NCBI RefSeq assembly: GCF_023920705.1
Contig: NZ_CP094657.1
Span: forward strand, 3,224,001 to 3,288,000
Source of the DNA: Acinetobacter sp. XS-4
GTDB lineage: Bacteria > Pseudomonadota > Gammaproteobacteria > Pseudomonadales > Moraxellaceae
DNA: 64,000 nucleotides
Reading direction: 5' to 3'
Positions 47,080-57,935 of the stretch are shown here, one piece after another. A program made the position numbers and the translations under genes. Every line of letters begins with the position of its first letter. Within the stretch, counting starts at the first letter, position 1. The notes below the pieces were generated by a model, which was not told where the DNA came from, did not search any database, and saw only the letters and a list, made by a program, of their open reading frames with translations.

Positions 47080-48531
47080 TTAAAGCCCTAAACACATGTA
47101 TTTAATGGTCATGAATTCTTCAAGACCATACTTTGAGCCTTCACGCCCAACACCTGATTGCTTCACACCCCCGAATGGTACAACTTCATTTGAAATTGCT
47201 GTGGCATTCATACCGACCATTCCATATTCAAGTTGTTCTGACACTCGCCATAAACGTGAAATATTTTCGCTATAAACATAAGCTGCCAAACCGAAAATGG
47301 TGTCATTGGCTTGAGCAACGACATCTGCCTCATCTGTAAAACGAATAAGGGGTGCAACTGGGCCAAAAATTTCTTCTTGAACAATTTCCATCGTACGGTC
47401 AACGTTCGTTAGAACTGAGGGTTCATAAAAGGTTTGACCTAAAGCATGTTGTTTACCGCCACAAACAACCTTAGCCCCTTTGCTCACCGCATCATCAATT
47501 AACTGCTGTGCTTTTAACACTGCTTTTTCATTAATTAATGGGCCAATTTGCACGCCATCTTCAAGTCCATTACCAACTTTAAACTTTTGTACTTCTTTAA
47601 CAAACTTCTCAGCAAAAGCTTGATAAATATTGTCGTGCACATAAATGCGGTTAGCACAAACACAAGTTTGTCCTGCATTACGGAACTTGGCAAAAATCGC
47701 GCCTTGTACAGCTTTATCTAAATCGGCATCATCAAACACAATCAGAGGTGCATTACCGCCTAACTCAAGCGCTAATTTTTTAATGGTACTTGAGCACTGC
47801 TGCATCAATAAACGCCCCACTGGTGTTGAGCCAGTAAAGGTCAATTTTTTCACTTTTTCATGTGAAGTAAATACCGAACCAATTTCCTGAGATTTACCAG
47901 TAACAACATTAATCACACCCGCTGGAATACCTGCTTTTTCTGCAAGTTTCGCAATCGCTAATGCACAGTAAGGTGTTTCATTCGCAGGCTTAATGACAAC
48001 CGTACACCCTGCTGCTAAAGCGGGAGCTGCTTTACGGGTAATCATGGCGATTGGGAAATTCCACGGCGTAATAGCAGCCACCACACCCACAGGTTCTTTG
48101 CTAATAATAAAACGCTGTTGATTATTTACGGTTGGAATCACATCACCATAAATACGCTTGCCTTCTTCGGCAAACCATTGAATAAATGATGCAGCATAAC
48201 GCACCTCACCTTTCGCTTCTGCCAAAGGTTTGCCTTGTTCAATAGTCATAATGAGAGCAAGTTCATCGGCATGATCTAGAACTAGTTTGTACCAAGCCAA
48301 TAAAATATCTGCACGGTTTTGAGCAGTTAAAGCTTTCCAACTTTGCAAAGCCGTATATGCCGCTTCGACTGCTTGTGTAGCTTCAACCACTCCCATATTT
48401 GGAATTGTGCCAATTTCCTCACCTGTTGCAGGGTTAGTCACTGGAACCGTTGCATTTGACTGTGCAGCTAGCCATTGCCCATTAATATAGGCTTGTTGCT
48501 GAAATAATTCAGTGCTTTGTAAACTCGACAT
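47080..48531 (-). CDS. Aldehyde dehydrogenase, probable malic semialdehyde dehydrogenase
   Basis: 483-residue NAD(P)-dependent dehydrogenase, closest in form to succinate-semialdehyde dehydrogenase GabD. Cofactor motif FTGSTPVG; catalytic Glu in LELGGNAP (about residue 255) and Cys in [10 protein letters not shown] (about 289), with GPLINEKA and GPVAPLIRF. In the carnitine pathway known from A. baumannii, CntA releases malic semialdehyde, which a dehydrogenase converts to malate; the position supports this. GabD activity cannot be excluded. Confidence 0.85.
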   Translation of the reverse strand: MSSLQSTELFQQQAYINGQWLAAQSNATVPVTNPATGEEIGTIPNMGVVEATQAVEAAYTALQSWKALTAQNRADILLAWYKLVLDHADELALIMTIEQGKPLAEAKGEVRYAASFIQWFAEEGKRIYGDVIPTVNNQQRFIISKEPVGVVAAITPWNFPIAMITRKAAPALAAGCTVVIKPANETPYCALAIAKLAEKAGIPAGVINVVTGKSQEIGSVFTSHEKVKKLTFTGSTPVGRLLMQQCSSTIKKLALELGGNAPLIVFDDADLDKAVQGAIFAKFRNAGQTCVCANRIYVHDNIYQAFAEKFVKEVQKFKVGNGLEDGVQIGPLINEKAVLKAQQLIDDAVSKGAKVVCGGKQHALGQTFYEPSVLTNVDRTMEIVQEEIFGPVAPLIRFTDEADVVAQANDTIFGLAAYVYSENISRLWRVSEQLEYGMVGMNATAISNEVVPFGGVKQSGVGREGSKYGLEEFMTIKYMCLGL

Positions 48532-48593
48532 ATCATCTTCCTAATTGAAGAATCAGGTGTAAACATCTTTACACCTGAATAAATCCATTTGTT

Positions 48594-49709
48594 TTATTTG
48601 TGATGCTGCGCCACTAAATTTTGGAAGTAAGCGATACCATGCTCACTGATGCCAGAGCGTTGCTTGTCAGTCATGATACGGCCTTGACCACGATAACCAC
48701 GTGATTTCAAACCACGTTGCACGCTTTCTACCAAGTTCAAATCTTCAGGACGGAATACATTGCGATACCATTCAATTAAGTCTTTCTGATCTTGAGTGAG
48801 TTCTTCGTTGGTGAAGTAAATATCGTAATGTTGCAAGGTCGTTTCTGCATCTACGGGGAACTCGTAGATGACAGTCATGAAATTGCTGCCTGGTGGTACG
48901 TTGAACATAGTACAAGGCCAAGTCCAGAAACCATGAAACTCAGGATCTGTTACTGATGGATCAAGCTTGAACGACTTTTCTGATGAACGCGCAAAACCAT
49001 ACTGTAAAGTCCAGTTTTGATGTGTGGTATGCCAGTATTTATCAACTTGTACTGAGTCAGCAAAGCCCGGATGCGCTGGTCCACAGTGGTAGCATTCCAT
49101 GTAGTTATCAACAATTACTTTCCAGTTTGCTGGCGTTTCTGTCACAAAGCGTGCAGCCAATTTTAAATCTTTAATTACACTACATGCTTGATTTAAACGT
49201 TCAGCAAAGCCTGTAAGCTGATCTTCTACGCAAGTCGCATTTTCATCCATATTAATGAATACAAAGCCTGCATATTCCTCAACTTTTAAAGGAACCATAC
49301 TTGAGTTTTCTTTATCGAAAGATTCAACATGGTCACAGTTACGTGCTAAAGCCAAACTACCATCTAGCTTGAAAGTCCAAGCATGGTATGGGCAAGTAAT
49401 TACATTTTTTGCTTTACCACTGCCACTTAAAAGTTCGTGACCACGGTGTGGACATACATTATAAAAAGCTCGTAAAACACTATCTTTACCACGAATGATG
49501 ACAATATTTTCACCAATTACTTTACGGGTGATATAGTCGTTCGGCTGTGCTAACTCACTACCATGTGCAACACAAATCCAGCTTTTAGCAAAGATTGCTT
49601 CTTTCTCATGCTCAAAAACTTGAGATGAAGTATAGAAAACTTTAGGAAAAGTCCATGCAACATCTGGGTTTGCACAAAAATCTTCAGGTAATTTTTCAAC
49701 TGCACTCAT
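48594..49709 (-). CDS. cntA: Carnitine monooxygenase oxygenase subunit CntA
   Basis: 371-residue Rieske-type oxygenase that splits carnitine into trimethylamine and malic semialdehyde. The Rieske [2Fe-2S] ligands are Cys86 and His88 (CPHRGH) and Cys106 and His109 (CPYH). The mononuclear iron site is in DNYMECYHCGPAHP, with His208 and His213; Glu205 takes the bridging place that is an Asp in most Rieske oxygenases, a hallmark reported for CntA. Length matches Acinetobacter CntA. Activity is thus strongly predicted. Confidence 0.95.
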   Translation of the reverse strand: MSAVEKLPEDFCANPDVAWTFPKVFYTSSQVFEHEKEAIFAKSWICVAHGSELAQPNDYITRKVIGENIVIIRGKDSVLRAFYNVCPHRGHELLSGSGKAKNVITCPYHAWTFKLDGSLALARNCDHVESFDKENSSMVPLKVEEYAGFVFINMDENATCVEDQLTGFAERLNQACSVIKDLKLAARFVTETPANWKVIVDNYMECYHCGPAHPGFADSVQVDKYWHTTHQNWTLQYGFARSSEKSFKLDPSVTDPEFHGFWTWPCTMFNVPPGSNFMTVIYEFPVDAETTLQHYDIYFTNEELTQDQKDLIEWYRNVFRPEDLNLVESVQRGLKSRGYRGQGRIMTDKQRSGISEHGIAYFQNLVAQHHK

Positions 49710-49751
49710 GTTATTACTCCATTAAATTCTTTTCGTCCAAATGACTCGATA

Positions 49752-50726
49752 TTAAGTTGATATCTTTTCGACACTGCCAAACATGCGACGTATCGCACTC
49801 AGCATGTTTTGATATAACTGTTGAACTTCTGGGCAGTCACGCATGAGACGTAAACTGCCATGTAATAAACCTTTGCCTAAATGAAACTCGCTCGGGATTC
49901 CTGCTTGTTCCAATTTTTGGGTAAAGAGATAACCGTCATCACTTAAAGGGTCATACTCTGCAACTGCTACGAAACTCATAGGTATATCTGAAAAATCCTT
50001 TACCAATAAAGGCGCTAGACGTAAATCCTGCCAATCTTGTGAGTTCGGTGCATATTCTTTTAAATAAAAATGCATATCTTCCGTTGTTAATAACGGTGCA
50101 TGTGCATGCTTTTGTGCAGCTGGGGTGTCAAATGCTGTGTTTAAACACGGATAAACCAAAGCCAGACCTTGAGCTTGAAAACCACTATGCTGTAGTTCCA
50201 CCGCAAGGGCTGCTGCTAAATTACCACCTGCACTATCACCTGCTAGAACGATATTTTCGCTATTGATCTGCCAAGCTGAACCATGCTGCTTAAGCCATTG
50301 ATAAACTGCTAAACCATCTTCATAAGCCGCCGGAAAGCGATGTTCTAGTGCCATGCGGTAATCTACGCTAATGACAACTGCATTTAAGTCCTGACACAAA
50401 TAGCTGGTAATAAACTCATGTGAATCGAGCCCACCGACCATCCAACCACCGCCATGTAGATACAGCACACACGGCCAACCTGACTCAGGTCGATTTGTTT
50501 TTGGTAAATACACGCGAACAGGAACTTGATGCTCATCATTTGCAACAAAGCGATCTTCCACTTCGATCTTTCCATCACGAGGCAAAGTGTAGTGTCGGCA
50601 CATTGCGTCATAGGCCGCACGGACTGAATCAATATCTGCATCTGCTGGTGAATAAATGCTGCTCCAATACACAAGGCTTTGCATTTCTTCACTTAAGGCA
50701 TAAGTGGTCTGTTCACATGTAGTCAT
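49752..50726 (-). CDS. Alpha/beta hydrolase (hormone-sensitive-lipase family)
   Basis: 324-residue family IV esterase. Oxyanion motif YLHGGGWMVGG (about residues 89-99), nucleophile elbow GDSAGGNLAAAL (about 163-174), then a catalytic Asp (SFVAVAEYDPLSDDG) and a His (LLHGSLR) at the end. No signal peptide, so cytoplasmic. Between cntA and the carnitine carrier, it may hydrolyse acylcarnitines to free carnitine; that is inference from context, and no sequence feature defines the ester. Confidence 0.78.
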   Translation of the reverse strand: MTTCEQTTYALSEEMQSLVYWSSIYSPADADIDSVRAAYDAMCRHYTLPRDGKIEVEDRFVANDEHQVPVRVYLPKTNRPESGWPCVLYLHGGGWMVGGLDSHEFITSYLCQDLNAVVISVDYRMALEHRFPAAYEDGLAVYQWLKQHGSAWQINSENIVLAGDSAGGNLAAALAVELQHSGFQAQGLALVYPCLNTAFDTPAAQKHAHAPLLTTEDMHFYLKEYAPNSQDWQDLRLAPLLVKDFSDIPMSFVAVAEYDPLSDDGYLFTQKLEQAGIPSEFHLGKGLLHGSLRLMRDCPEVQQLYQNMLSAIRRMFGSVEKIST

Positions 50727-50737
50727 TACCGTTCCCT

Positions 50738-52384
50738 CTAGCTGGTTTTTCTATCCAGTTTGATTGAGCTTGCAAGCTCAAGCTGCATCCTTTTTGCATG
50801 TTCATCTTGAGATTGGTTTAAACCAATTTCCTGATCATCATAACCTTGTTGCTCAATTAAATGCGATGGGACTTTGGCATAATCCTGAATGAGCCATTTC
50901 ACTAAGCCATAGGTTTGAATCAGAATAATCACGATGAATGGTAAAGCCGTCACAATGGTTGCTGTTTTCATGGTGTCCAAAGGCGCTTTACTAAAGATCA
51001 TGGCAATTGGAACTAAAGTCAGCATTACACACCAGAACAGACGTGCATTTGGCGATGGATCTTGTCCTTCACTTAAACCACGTGTACATGTTGCCGAAAC
51101 AGCATACCCAACCGCATCCATGTGTGCCGCTAAGAACACCACCATAATGCCGAGGAAAATCCACATCATCAGCTTTCCGGCAGGTAATAGGCTAAGCAAT
51201 TGTCCAATCGCAACTTCACCACCTTGTTGGCTTAAGATTTGCGGTACATTTACAGCCCCATGAATGAAGCTATAAACGCTGTAGTTTTCAAATACTCCAA
51301 AGATGAACCAAAGACCGACACTACCGCCAATTACCATGGCAAAGATCACTTCTTTAATCGTACGGCCTTTCGAAACACGAGTTACGAACAATGCCACACC
51401 CGGTGCATATGAAATCCACCACAACCAGTAAAATACAGTCCATTCGCGGGTAAACTTGCCATCACCCATTGGGTCGGTAAACAAGCTCATATCAACAAAG
51501 TTGGTTGCCATTAACCCGAAACTCATTAATGAATTATTCAAAATGAATTGAGTCGGACCAAAGCACAATACATAGATCGCAAATAACACAACACCCAAGC
51601 ACACCAAATGGCTTAAACGCTGCATACCTTTGTCCATGCCCACATAAGAGCTAAGCGCAAACACAACTGAAACGCCCAAAATAATGATGACCTTGGTCAT
51701 AAAGGTATTTGGGATACCAGTGAGTTGAGACAAAATATTGGTAAATGTCACGGCGGTGAGTACTAACGAAATCGTCAATGCACCAAACATGCAAAGCAAG
51801 AACATGAGGTCGACCAAACGTCCAACCACGCCTGTTGATTTAAAGCCTGTTACAGCCTCAATCACGGAAGCCAAACTTAATCCTTTGTTTTTTCGCACGT
51901 GATAGCTGTAGCACAAAGAAATTGACGCCAATGCATAAATTGCCCAAGCACTTAAACCTGAATGAAAAAATGAGTAAGCCACGCTATATTTCAATGCTGC
52001 TGCTGACTCAGGCGGTAGACTCAAACCCGGAGTTTGATAATAGTAAGCCCAGTCTAAAAAGCCCCAGTACAGTGTAGAAGACCCAATACCTGACAAGATG
52101 AACATAAAAATCCATGACATCGTGGTGTATTGAGGTTTCCCTTCACCTAATTTGATTTTTCCATATTTACTAAAGGCCAAACCAAAAGTAAAAATGATGG
52201 CTAAAAAAGCAAACAGTAATACTGGGGTTGTAAATACTGATGTCGTCCACTGCATCCATGTTGCAGCAATCTTTATCGACTCTTGCGAATAAATCGCCAA
52301 ACCAGCAACTGAAATAAATACAAACAGTAAACTGGTTACGGCAAGAACTTTATCCGTATAAATTTTTGTGTTTTGATTATCCAT
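50738..52384 (-). CDS. BCCT family quaternary-amine transporter
   Basis: 548-residue betaine/carnitine/choline transporter with twelve hydrophobic segments. Signature region in segments 7-9 WTVFYWLWWISYAPGVALFV (about 314-333) has the aromatic Trp cluster that binds quaternary amines. The alternation of segments and the C-terminal charged tail are typical. Position between the hydrolase and the D-malate dehydrogenase suggests carnitine uptake, as shown for the corresponding Acinetobacter gene. Gaps to neighbours are 11 and 26 bases. Confidence 0.92.
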   Translation of the reverse strand: MDNQNTKIYTDKVLAVTSLLFVFISVAGLAIYSQESIKIAATWMQWTTSVFTTPVLLFAFLAIIFTFGLAFSKYGKIKLGEGKPQYTTMSWIFMFILSGIGSSTLYWGFLDWAYYYQTPGLSLPPESAAALKYSVAYSFFHSGLSAWAIYALASISLCYSYHVRKNKGLSLASVIEAVTGFKSTGVVGRLVDLMFLLCMFGALTISLVLTAVTFTNILSQLTGIPNTFMTKVIIILGVSVVFALSSYVGMDKGMQRLSHLVCLGVVLFAIYVLCFGPTQFILNNSLMSFGLMATNFVDMSLFTDPMGDGKFTREWTVFYWLWWISYAPGVALFVTRVSKGRTIKEVIFAMVIGGSVGLWFIFGVFENYSVYSFIHGAVNVPQILSQQGGEVAIGQLLSLLPAGKLMMWIFLGIMVVFLAAHMDAVGYAVSATCTRGLSEGQDPSPNARLFWCVMLTLVPIAMIFSKAPLDTMKTATIVTALPFIVIILIQTYGLVKWLIQDYAKVPSHLIEQQGYDDQEIGLNQSQDEHAKRMQLELASSIKLDRKTS

Positions 52385-52410
52385 ATCCCTACATCCATTT
52401 TTGGATGGCG

Positions 52411-53523
52411 TTATTCCATAGCGAACACGTCCATTTTAATTTGGGCTACATACGATGCAATTGCATCTCCTACCTCATAAGTTTTTGCCTGACCGCCGAT
52501 ATCGGCTGTTTTTGGCCCATTAATTAAGACATTCTCAATCGCCTGCATAATATCCTGACCTGCTTGAATGCAGCGTTCGTCTTCTTCACCAAAGAATTCG
52601 AACATCATGGCACCCGACCAAATCGCAGCGATTGGATTGGCAATTTGTTTACCGTAAATATCTGGTGCTGAACCATGTACAGGTTCAAACAATGATGGGA
52701 ATTTTCTTTCTGGGTTTAAATTTGCCGAAGCAGCTAAACCAATAGTTCCTGTACATGCAGGCCCTAAATCAGAAAGAATGTCACCAAATAAATTCGATGC
52801 CACAACCACATCAAAACGCTCAGGCTGCAACACAAAACGAGCCGCTAAAATATCAACATGCTGTTTATCGGCCTGAATTTGTGGATATTGTTTTGCCATC
52901 GCGTCAACGCGTTCATCCCAATACGGCATGCTGACCGCAATACCATTTGATTTGGTCGCTGCTGTAATTTTTTTCGCTTCACGTTGATTTGCAAACTCAA
53001 ATGCATAACGCAAAATGCGATCTACACCATGACGTGTAAATACAGCCTCTTGTAAAACAAACTCTCTGTCTGTTCCTTCAAAAGCTTTACCACCAATAGC
53101 TGAGTATTCCCCTTCACTATTTTCACGAACCACATAAAAATCGATATCGCCCGGTTTTTTACCTACTAATGGACATTTCACACCAGGCATTAAGCGCACT
53201 GGACGTAAATTCACATATTGGTCAAAGCGACGGCGGAACTGGAGCAGCGAACCCCAAAGTGAAATATGATCAGGCACTTTATCTGGCCAGCCTACAGCAC
53301 CAAAATAAATTGCATCGTAACCTTGTAAGGTTTCAAACCAGTCATCTGGCATCATTTTGCCGTGCTCAAGGTAGTAATCGCAGCTTGCCCAATCGAAAGC
53401 ATCTAACTGAAGCTCAATGCCATGCTTCTCTGCTGCTGCCTTTACAACCTTAATGCCTTCTGGTAGAACTTCTAAACCAATGCCATCGCCTGCAATCGTG
53501 GCAACTTTATATCTTTTTGCCAT
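52411..53523 (-). CDS. D-malate/tartrate dehydrogenase (decarboxylating)
   Basis: 370-residue beta-decarboxylating dehydrogenase of the isocitrate/isopropylmalate family. N-terminal TIAGDGIGLEVLPEG; substrate loop RENSEGEYSAIGG (about 137-149); active-site FGDILSDLGPACTG and the end region ASANLNPERKFPSLFEPVHGS. Tartrate and D-malate dehydrogenases (Ttu, DmlA) share these. In this cluster it would take D-malate from carnitine to pyruvate and CO2. Start at the ATG at 53523 (AAGGA seven bases before); another ATG at 53529 is less well spaced. First gene of the operon. Confidence 0.9.
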   Translation of the reverse strand: MAKRYKVATIAGDGIGLEVLPEGIKVVKAAAEKHGIELQLDAFDWASCDYYLEHGKMMPDDWFETLQGYDAIYFGAVGWPDKVPDHISLWGSLLQFRRRFDQYVNLRPVRLMPGVKCPLVGKKPGDIDFYVVRENSEGEYSAIGGKAFEGTDREFVLQEAVFTRHGVDRILRYAFEFANQREAKKITAATKSNGIAVSMPYWDERVDAMAKQYPQIQADKQHVDILAARFVLQPERFDVVVASNLFGDILSDLGPACTGTIGLAASANLNPERKFPSLFEPVHGSAPDIYGKQIANPIAAIWSGAMMFEFFGEEDERCIQAGQDIMQAIENVLINGPKTADIGGQAKTYEVGDAIASYVAQIKMDVFAME

Positions 53524-53560
53524 AAGCATCCTTCACACCTTCGACTAATATCCTTGTATG

Positions 53561-53582
53561 GCTTAAACATGATGTTTTAAGC
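53561..53582. promoter_or_regulatory. Candidate LysR operator between regulator and carnitine operon
   Basis: GCTTAAA-CATGATGT-TTTAAGC inverted repeat in the 103-base divergent gap, resembling a T-N11-A LysR-type site. Confidence 0.5.
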
Positions 53583-53626
53583 GAAAATGATCAATAACGG
53601 AACTATCACTCCAATGGACACGGATC

Positions 53627-54607
53627 GTGAATAATCTACCTAACCTATCGGATTTAAAGGTTTTTTGCACAGTCGCCAAACTAAAAAGTTTTGTCGAATC
53701 TGCCGAGGAACTTGGGACATCGCCAGCTTTTATTAGCAAGCGAATTAATATTTTAGAAAACACCTTAAGCTGCAAACTTTTTCATCGCAGCACGCGTCAT
53801 GTCAGCCTGACGGAAGATGGCAAACTCATCCTTGAGAGAGTTTCAAATATTCTTGAAGAATTTGATGAAGTCTGTGAACTGGTCAATAACCCGCTTAGTA
53901 CGCCTACGGGTCGTATGGATATTATTAGTAGCTTTGGTTTTGGCAGAAAGCATATCGCACCAATTCTGTCTAAATTAATGATGCTTTATCCAAAGCTTCA
54001 GATCCATTTTGACACCATCGACAATACCAAGGACTTGATTCAACATAGTATTGATTTGGATATTAGAATTGGTAATGAAATTGCGCCGAATATGATTGCG
54101 AAGAAGTTGGCTTCAAATTTTCGGATTTTATGTGCAGCACCGAGTTATTTACTTAAGCACGGCGTACCAGATAGCATTGAGGACTTACAATCACATGACT
54201 GTTTGACCATCAGTGAGCGTGATCAATCTTCGGTACTTTGGAAATTTAGACATGCTTCTGAAGATGTCTCAGTTCATGTCAAACCACGCTTTGTTTCTAA
54301 TAACGGCGAAATTATTCATCAGCTTGCCATAGAAGGCCACGGCATTATTTTCCGTTCGATTTGGGATGTTGCAGATGAACTGATTACAGGTCAACTCCAA
54401 CATATTTTGCCTGAATATTGGCAAGATGCGGACGTTTGGGCAGTTTATCCATCACGGCTCAAAAGCTCATCTAAATTACAAACTTGCATTTTGTTCATTC
54501 AAAATGAATTACTTAATCGTTTACAGCATGTGCAAAACTTAAGCCGAGGGCAACTCGTGTCTCCGGCAGTCAAACGTGAACCTCCGCCTGAAAAAGTCTT
54601 TCTATAA
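53627..54607 (+). CDS. LysR family regulator of the carnitine cluster
   Basis: 326-residue LysR-type regulator. N-terminal winged HTH with SDLKVFCTVAKLKSFVESAE and TSPAFISKRINILENTL (about 8-44), then an inducer-binding domain with two Rossmann-like lobes. GTG start at 53627, about 100 bases from the dmlA-type gene, transcribed divergently as expected for an autoregulated activator. In A. baumannii a LysR regulator controls carnitine degradation; which inducer it binds here is not visible. Confidence 0.87.
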   Translation: MNNLPNLSDLKVFCTVAKLKSFVESAEELGTSPAFISKRINILENTLSCKLFHRSTRHVSLTEDGKLILERVSNILEEFDEVCELVNNPLSTPTGRMDIISSFGFGRKHIAPILSKLMMLYPKLQIHFDTIDNTKDLIQHSIDLDIRIGNEIAPNMIAKKLASNFRILCAAPSYLLKHGVPDSIEDLQSHDCLTISERDQSSVLWKFRHASEDVSVHVKPRFVSNNGEIIHQLAIEGHGIIFRSIWDVADELITGQLQHILPEYWQDADVWAVYPSRLKSSSKLQTCILFIQNELLNRLQHVQNLSRGQLVSPAVKREPPPEKVFL

Positions 54608-54613
54608 AAAAAA

Positions 54614-54640
54614 CCCTAAGTGAAGCCTATTCACTTAGGG
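54614..54640 (-). terminator. Terminator after the porin gene
   Basis: CCCTAAGTGAA-GCCTA-TTCACTTAGGG hairpin with an eight-base A-run on the left that forms the T-run for the minus strand. Confidence 0.85.
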
Positions 54641-54660
54641 CAATAAATTGCTCTTAAATT

Positions 54661-55845
54661 TTAGAAATAATATCCAATTGATAGATAAAATAATTTATCC
54701 CAGTCATTGCTACTACCTTGTGCAAGGCCATCAGCCCCACCGCCAACCATTGGGTCATTTTTACTCATAATATATTCACCCTGAATACCAATGGCTTTGT
54801 AATTAAAATAAACCCCTGCAATTAAACGTTCAGAGTCTTTATAGCCATCCTCATCTTTAAAAAAGCGGCTATGAGATATATACGGTTTAATGTTTTCAAT
54901 CTGATGGAATGGCTGAGCAAAGGTATAGTTAATTTCATTGACCAAATACTTACCTTTATTCGCGACTTGATATAAATAGTCGAATGCACCAATCGTTGAA
55001 CTATTTGGAAATAAATCATCGCCATTGGTCACATCTTGTTTACCTGCCAAGAACATCCATTGCCATGCTTGATATTGCGTTTGAGCAAAGACATTCCATG
55101 ATTTACGGTGACCATCTACATCTGTTCTTTTATTTTCTAAATCGGAGTACCAAACTGAACCACCTAACTCAGTCGAAAATTTTTGAGTCTTATCAATCTC
55201 AAATTTTCTAGATGCTCTCGCAATCCACATATTCTTTTCTTCAATATTGGTACCATTGGTCAAATCATCAGCTTCAACAAAATTACCACTGTAACGGCTT
55301 GAGTCCTTTGAAGTTCCCTTATAATTCCCCCCATCCGTTGGATAAAAACCTAAGGTCAAATTATATTTATCATCTGCAAATTTATATTTGATACCCAAAT
55401 TATCGATATCTTCTAAACCAACTGTATTTAAAAGTGTTTCGTAATAACTACTACCCCAAAATTCACCAAAACCAAAATCAACGGGTTGCAAGCCTGCCGT
55501 GATGCTCTGCTGGTCAGATAACTTATAACCTACCCATGCTTTTTTTAGAAAAATTGCATCGCATAAGCGATCATATTGATAACAACGGGCATCCGCCCCT
55601 GCAATCCAATCTGGATTTTCATAACCTAACACTAATTTAATATCAGTTAGCCGCCAGTCATCATTTTGAGAACCTTCATTTGCACCAACTACATAATCTT
55701 TATGTAAATAGCGGGAGCGTATCGCGCCAGAAACTTTAAATTGACCCGAGTCTAAAGTTGGATCTCCCCAACTCAAATCAGCCGCAGAGACTTGCGCTCC
55801 AGCAGTTAAACTTAAAATCCCTAAAAATAATAATGACCTTTTCAT
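54661..55845 (-). CDS. Outer-membrane beta-barrel porin
   Basis: 394 residues: signal peptide (cut near VSAADLSW, about residue 21) and alternating hydrophobic strands. The C-terminus ends in ...YLSIGYYF, with the aromatic last residue used for barrel assembly. Motifs GQFKVSGAIRSRY and TAGLQPVDFGFGEFWGSS recall maltoporin-like or DcaP-like porins. Its place beside the carnitine genes suggests a route for a quaternary amine across the outer membrane, but I cannot tell the substrate. Confidence 0.72.
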   Translation of the reverse strand: MKRSLLFLGILSLTAGAQVSAADLSWGDPTLDSGQFKVSGAIRSRYLHKDYVVGANEGSQNDDWRLTDIKLVLGYENPDWIAGADARCYQYDRLCDAIFLKKAWVGYKLSDQQSITAGLQPVDFGFGEFWGSSYYETLLNTVGLEDIDNLGIKYKFADDKYNLTLGFYPTDGGNYKGTSKDSSRYSGNFVEADDLTNGTNIEEKNMWIARASRKFEIDKTQKFSTELGGSVWYSDLENKRTDVDGHRKSWNVFAQTQYQAWQWMFLAGKQDVTNGDDLFPNSSTIGAFDYLYQVANKGKYLVNEINYTFAQPFHQIENIKPYISHSRFFKDEDGYKDSERLIAGVYFNYKAIGIQGEYIMSKNDPMVGGGADGLAQGSSNDWDKLFYLSIGYYF

Positions 55846-55959
55846 GTCTTCAACATCCTTGTTAAGTGTTATAAGAACATGAAGAAATTGACGTAGACAA
55901 ACAATGCCACAACTATAAAGTCGGTCTTTACAAACTGTGTTTAATCAAAAAATGAGCAT

Positions 55960-55990
55960 AAAAAAAGACCACGCAGGAGCGTGGTCTATA
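55960..55990 (-). terminator. Terminator after tRNA-Met copy 2
   Basis: AGACCACGC-AGGA-GCGTGGTCT hairpin followed by a run of T on the minus strand, just beyond the tRNA 3' end. Confidence 0.85.
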
Positions 55991-55993
55991 AAA

Positions 55994-56070
55994 TGGTGGC
56001 TATGACGAGACTTGAACTTGTGACCCCCGCATTATGAGTGCGGTGCTCTAACCAACTGAGCTACATAGCC
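55994..56070 (-). tRNA. tRNA-Met (CAT), elongator type, copy 2
   Basis: 77 bases, identical to the copy at 45842-45918 with encoded CCA. Flanks are also similar: both copies share TAAAATGG just after the CCA and a stretch of AAACTGTG-x-GCGCATTATCT on the 5' side. The two copies enclose the carnitine cluster. Confidence 0.94.
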
Positions 56071-56136
56071 GAAAACTGTGCGCGCATTATCTTAGTTTCT
56101 TTAATGCACGTCAAGAAAAATTTTAAATAAATTAGG

Positions 56137-56490
<354 letters not shown>

Positions 56491-56516
56491 GGGGCGCATA
56501 TTAACAAATTTATTTA

Positions 56517-57276
<760 letters not shown>

Positions 57277-57407
57277 CTAGCACTCTAATTGTATTGTGAA
57301 CCTATTTTAGCAAAAGTTATACATGAGGCGAAATATTCATGTGCAGGAAAAACTTCACCTTAGCATCAGTTTACGGCACAATAGGCATAATTGTGGAAGT
57401 TTGAATT

Positions 57408-57884
57408 ATGGCGAAAGCAACAGTAGTAAAGAAACATAATGGCGGAACAATCGCACAAAATAAACGTGCCCGTCATGATTATTTTATCGAAGAAAAATTT
57501 GAAGCAGGCATGTCACTTCAAGGTTGGGAAGTAAAATCCTTACGTGCTGGGCGCATGACTTTGACAGAGAGTTATGTGATTTTCAAAAATGGCGAAGCAT
57601 TTTTACTTGGCTCACAAATTCAGCCTTTATTATCGGCTTCGACCCATGTTGTACCTGAAGCAACACGTACCCGCAAGTTGTTGCTCTCCCGACGTCAACT
57701 TGAACATCTGATGGGTGCAGTTAACCAGAAAGGCTACTCATGCGTTCCTTTAGCATGTTATTGGAAAGGTCATTTAGTTAAACTAGAAATTGCGCTTGTG
57801 AAAGGTAAACAGCTTCATGACAAACGCGCAACTGAAAAAGACCGTGACTGGCAACGTGATAAAGCTCGTATATTTCATAAGTAA
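57408..57884 (+). CDS. smpB: SsrA-binding protein SmpB
   Basis: Binds tmRNA and brings it to stalled ribosomes. 158 residues with [34 protein letters not shown] (about residues 36-51), [17 protein letters not shown] and the C-terminal tail [18 protein letters not shown], which folds in the ribosome. Divergent from coaD. Confidence 0.97.
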   Translation: MAKATVVKKHNGGTIAQNKRARHDYFIEEKFEAGMSLQGWEVKSLRAGRMTLTESYVIFKNGEAFLLGSQIQPLLSASTHVVPEATRTRKLLLSRRQLEHLMGAVNQKGYSCVPLACYWKGHLVKLEIALVKGKQLHDKRATEKDRDWQRDKARIFHK

Positions 57885-57885
57885 T

Positions 57886-57921
57886 AAAAAAACCTTTAAA
57901 GTTAACTTTAAAGGTTTTTTT
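57886..57921. terminator. Bidirectional terminator between smpB and the exported protein gene
   Basis: AAAAAAACCTTTAAAGTT/AACTTTAAAGGTTTTTTT palindrome between convergent genes. Confidence 0.9.
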
Positions 57922-57935
57922 ATGTCACTTTGAAT

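Noticed and set aside
47080-48531. Succinate-semialdehyde dehydrogenase of GABA breakdown as the role
   Set aside because: The sequence allows it, but no gabT is adjacent and the gene is inside the carnitine operon.
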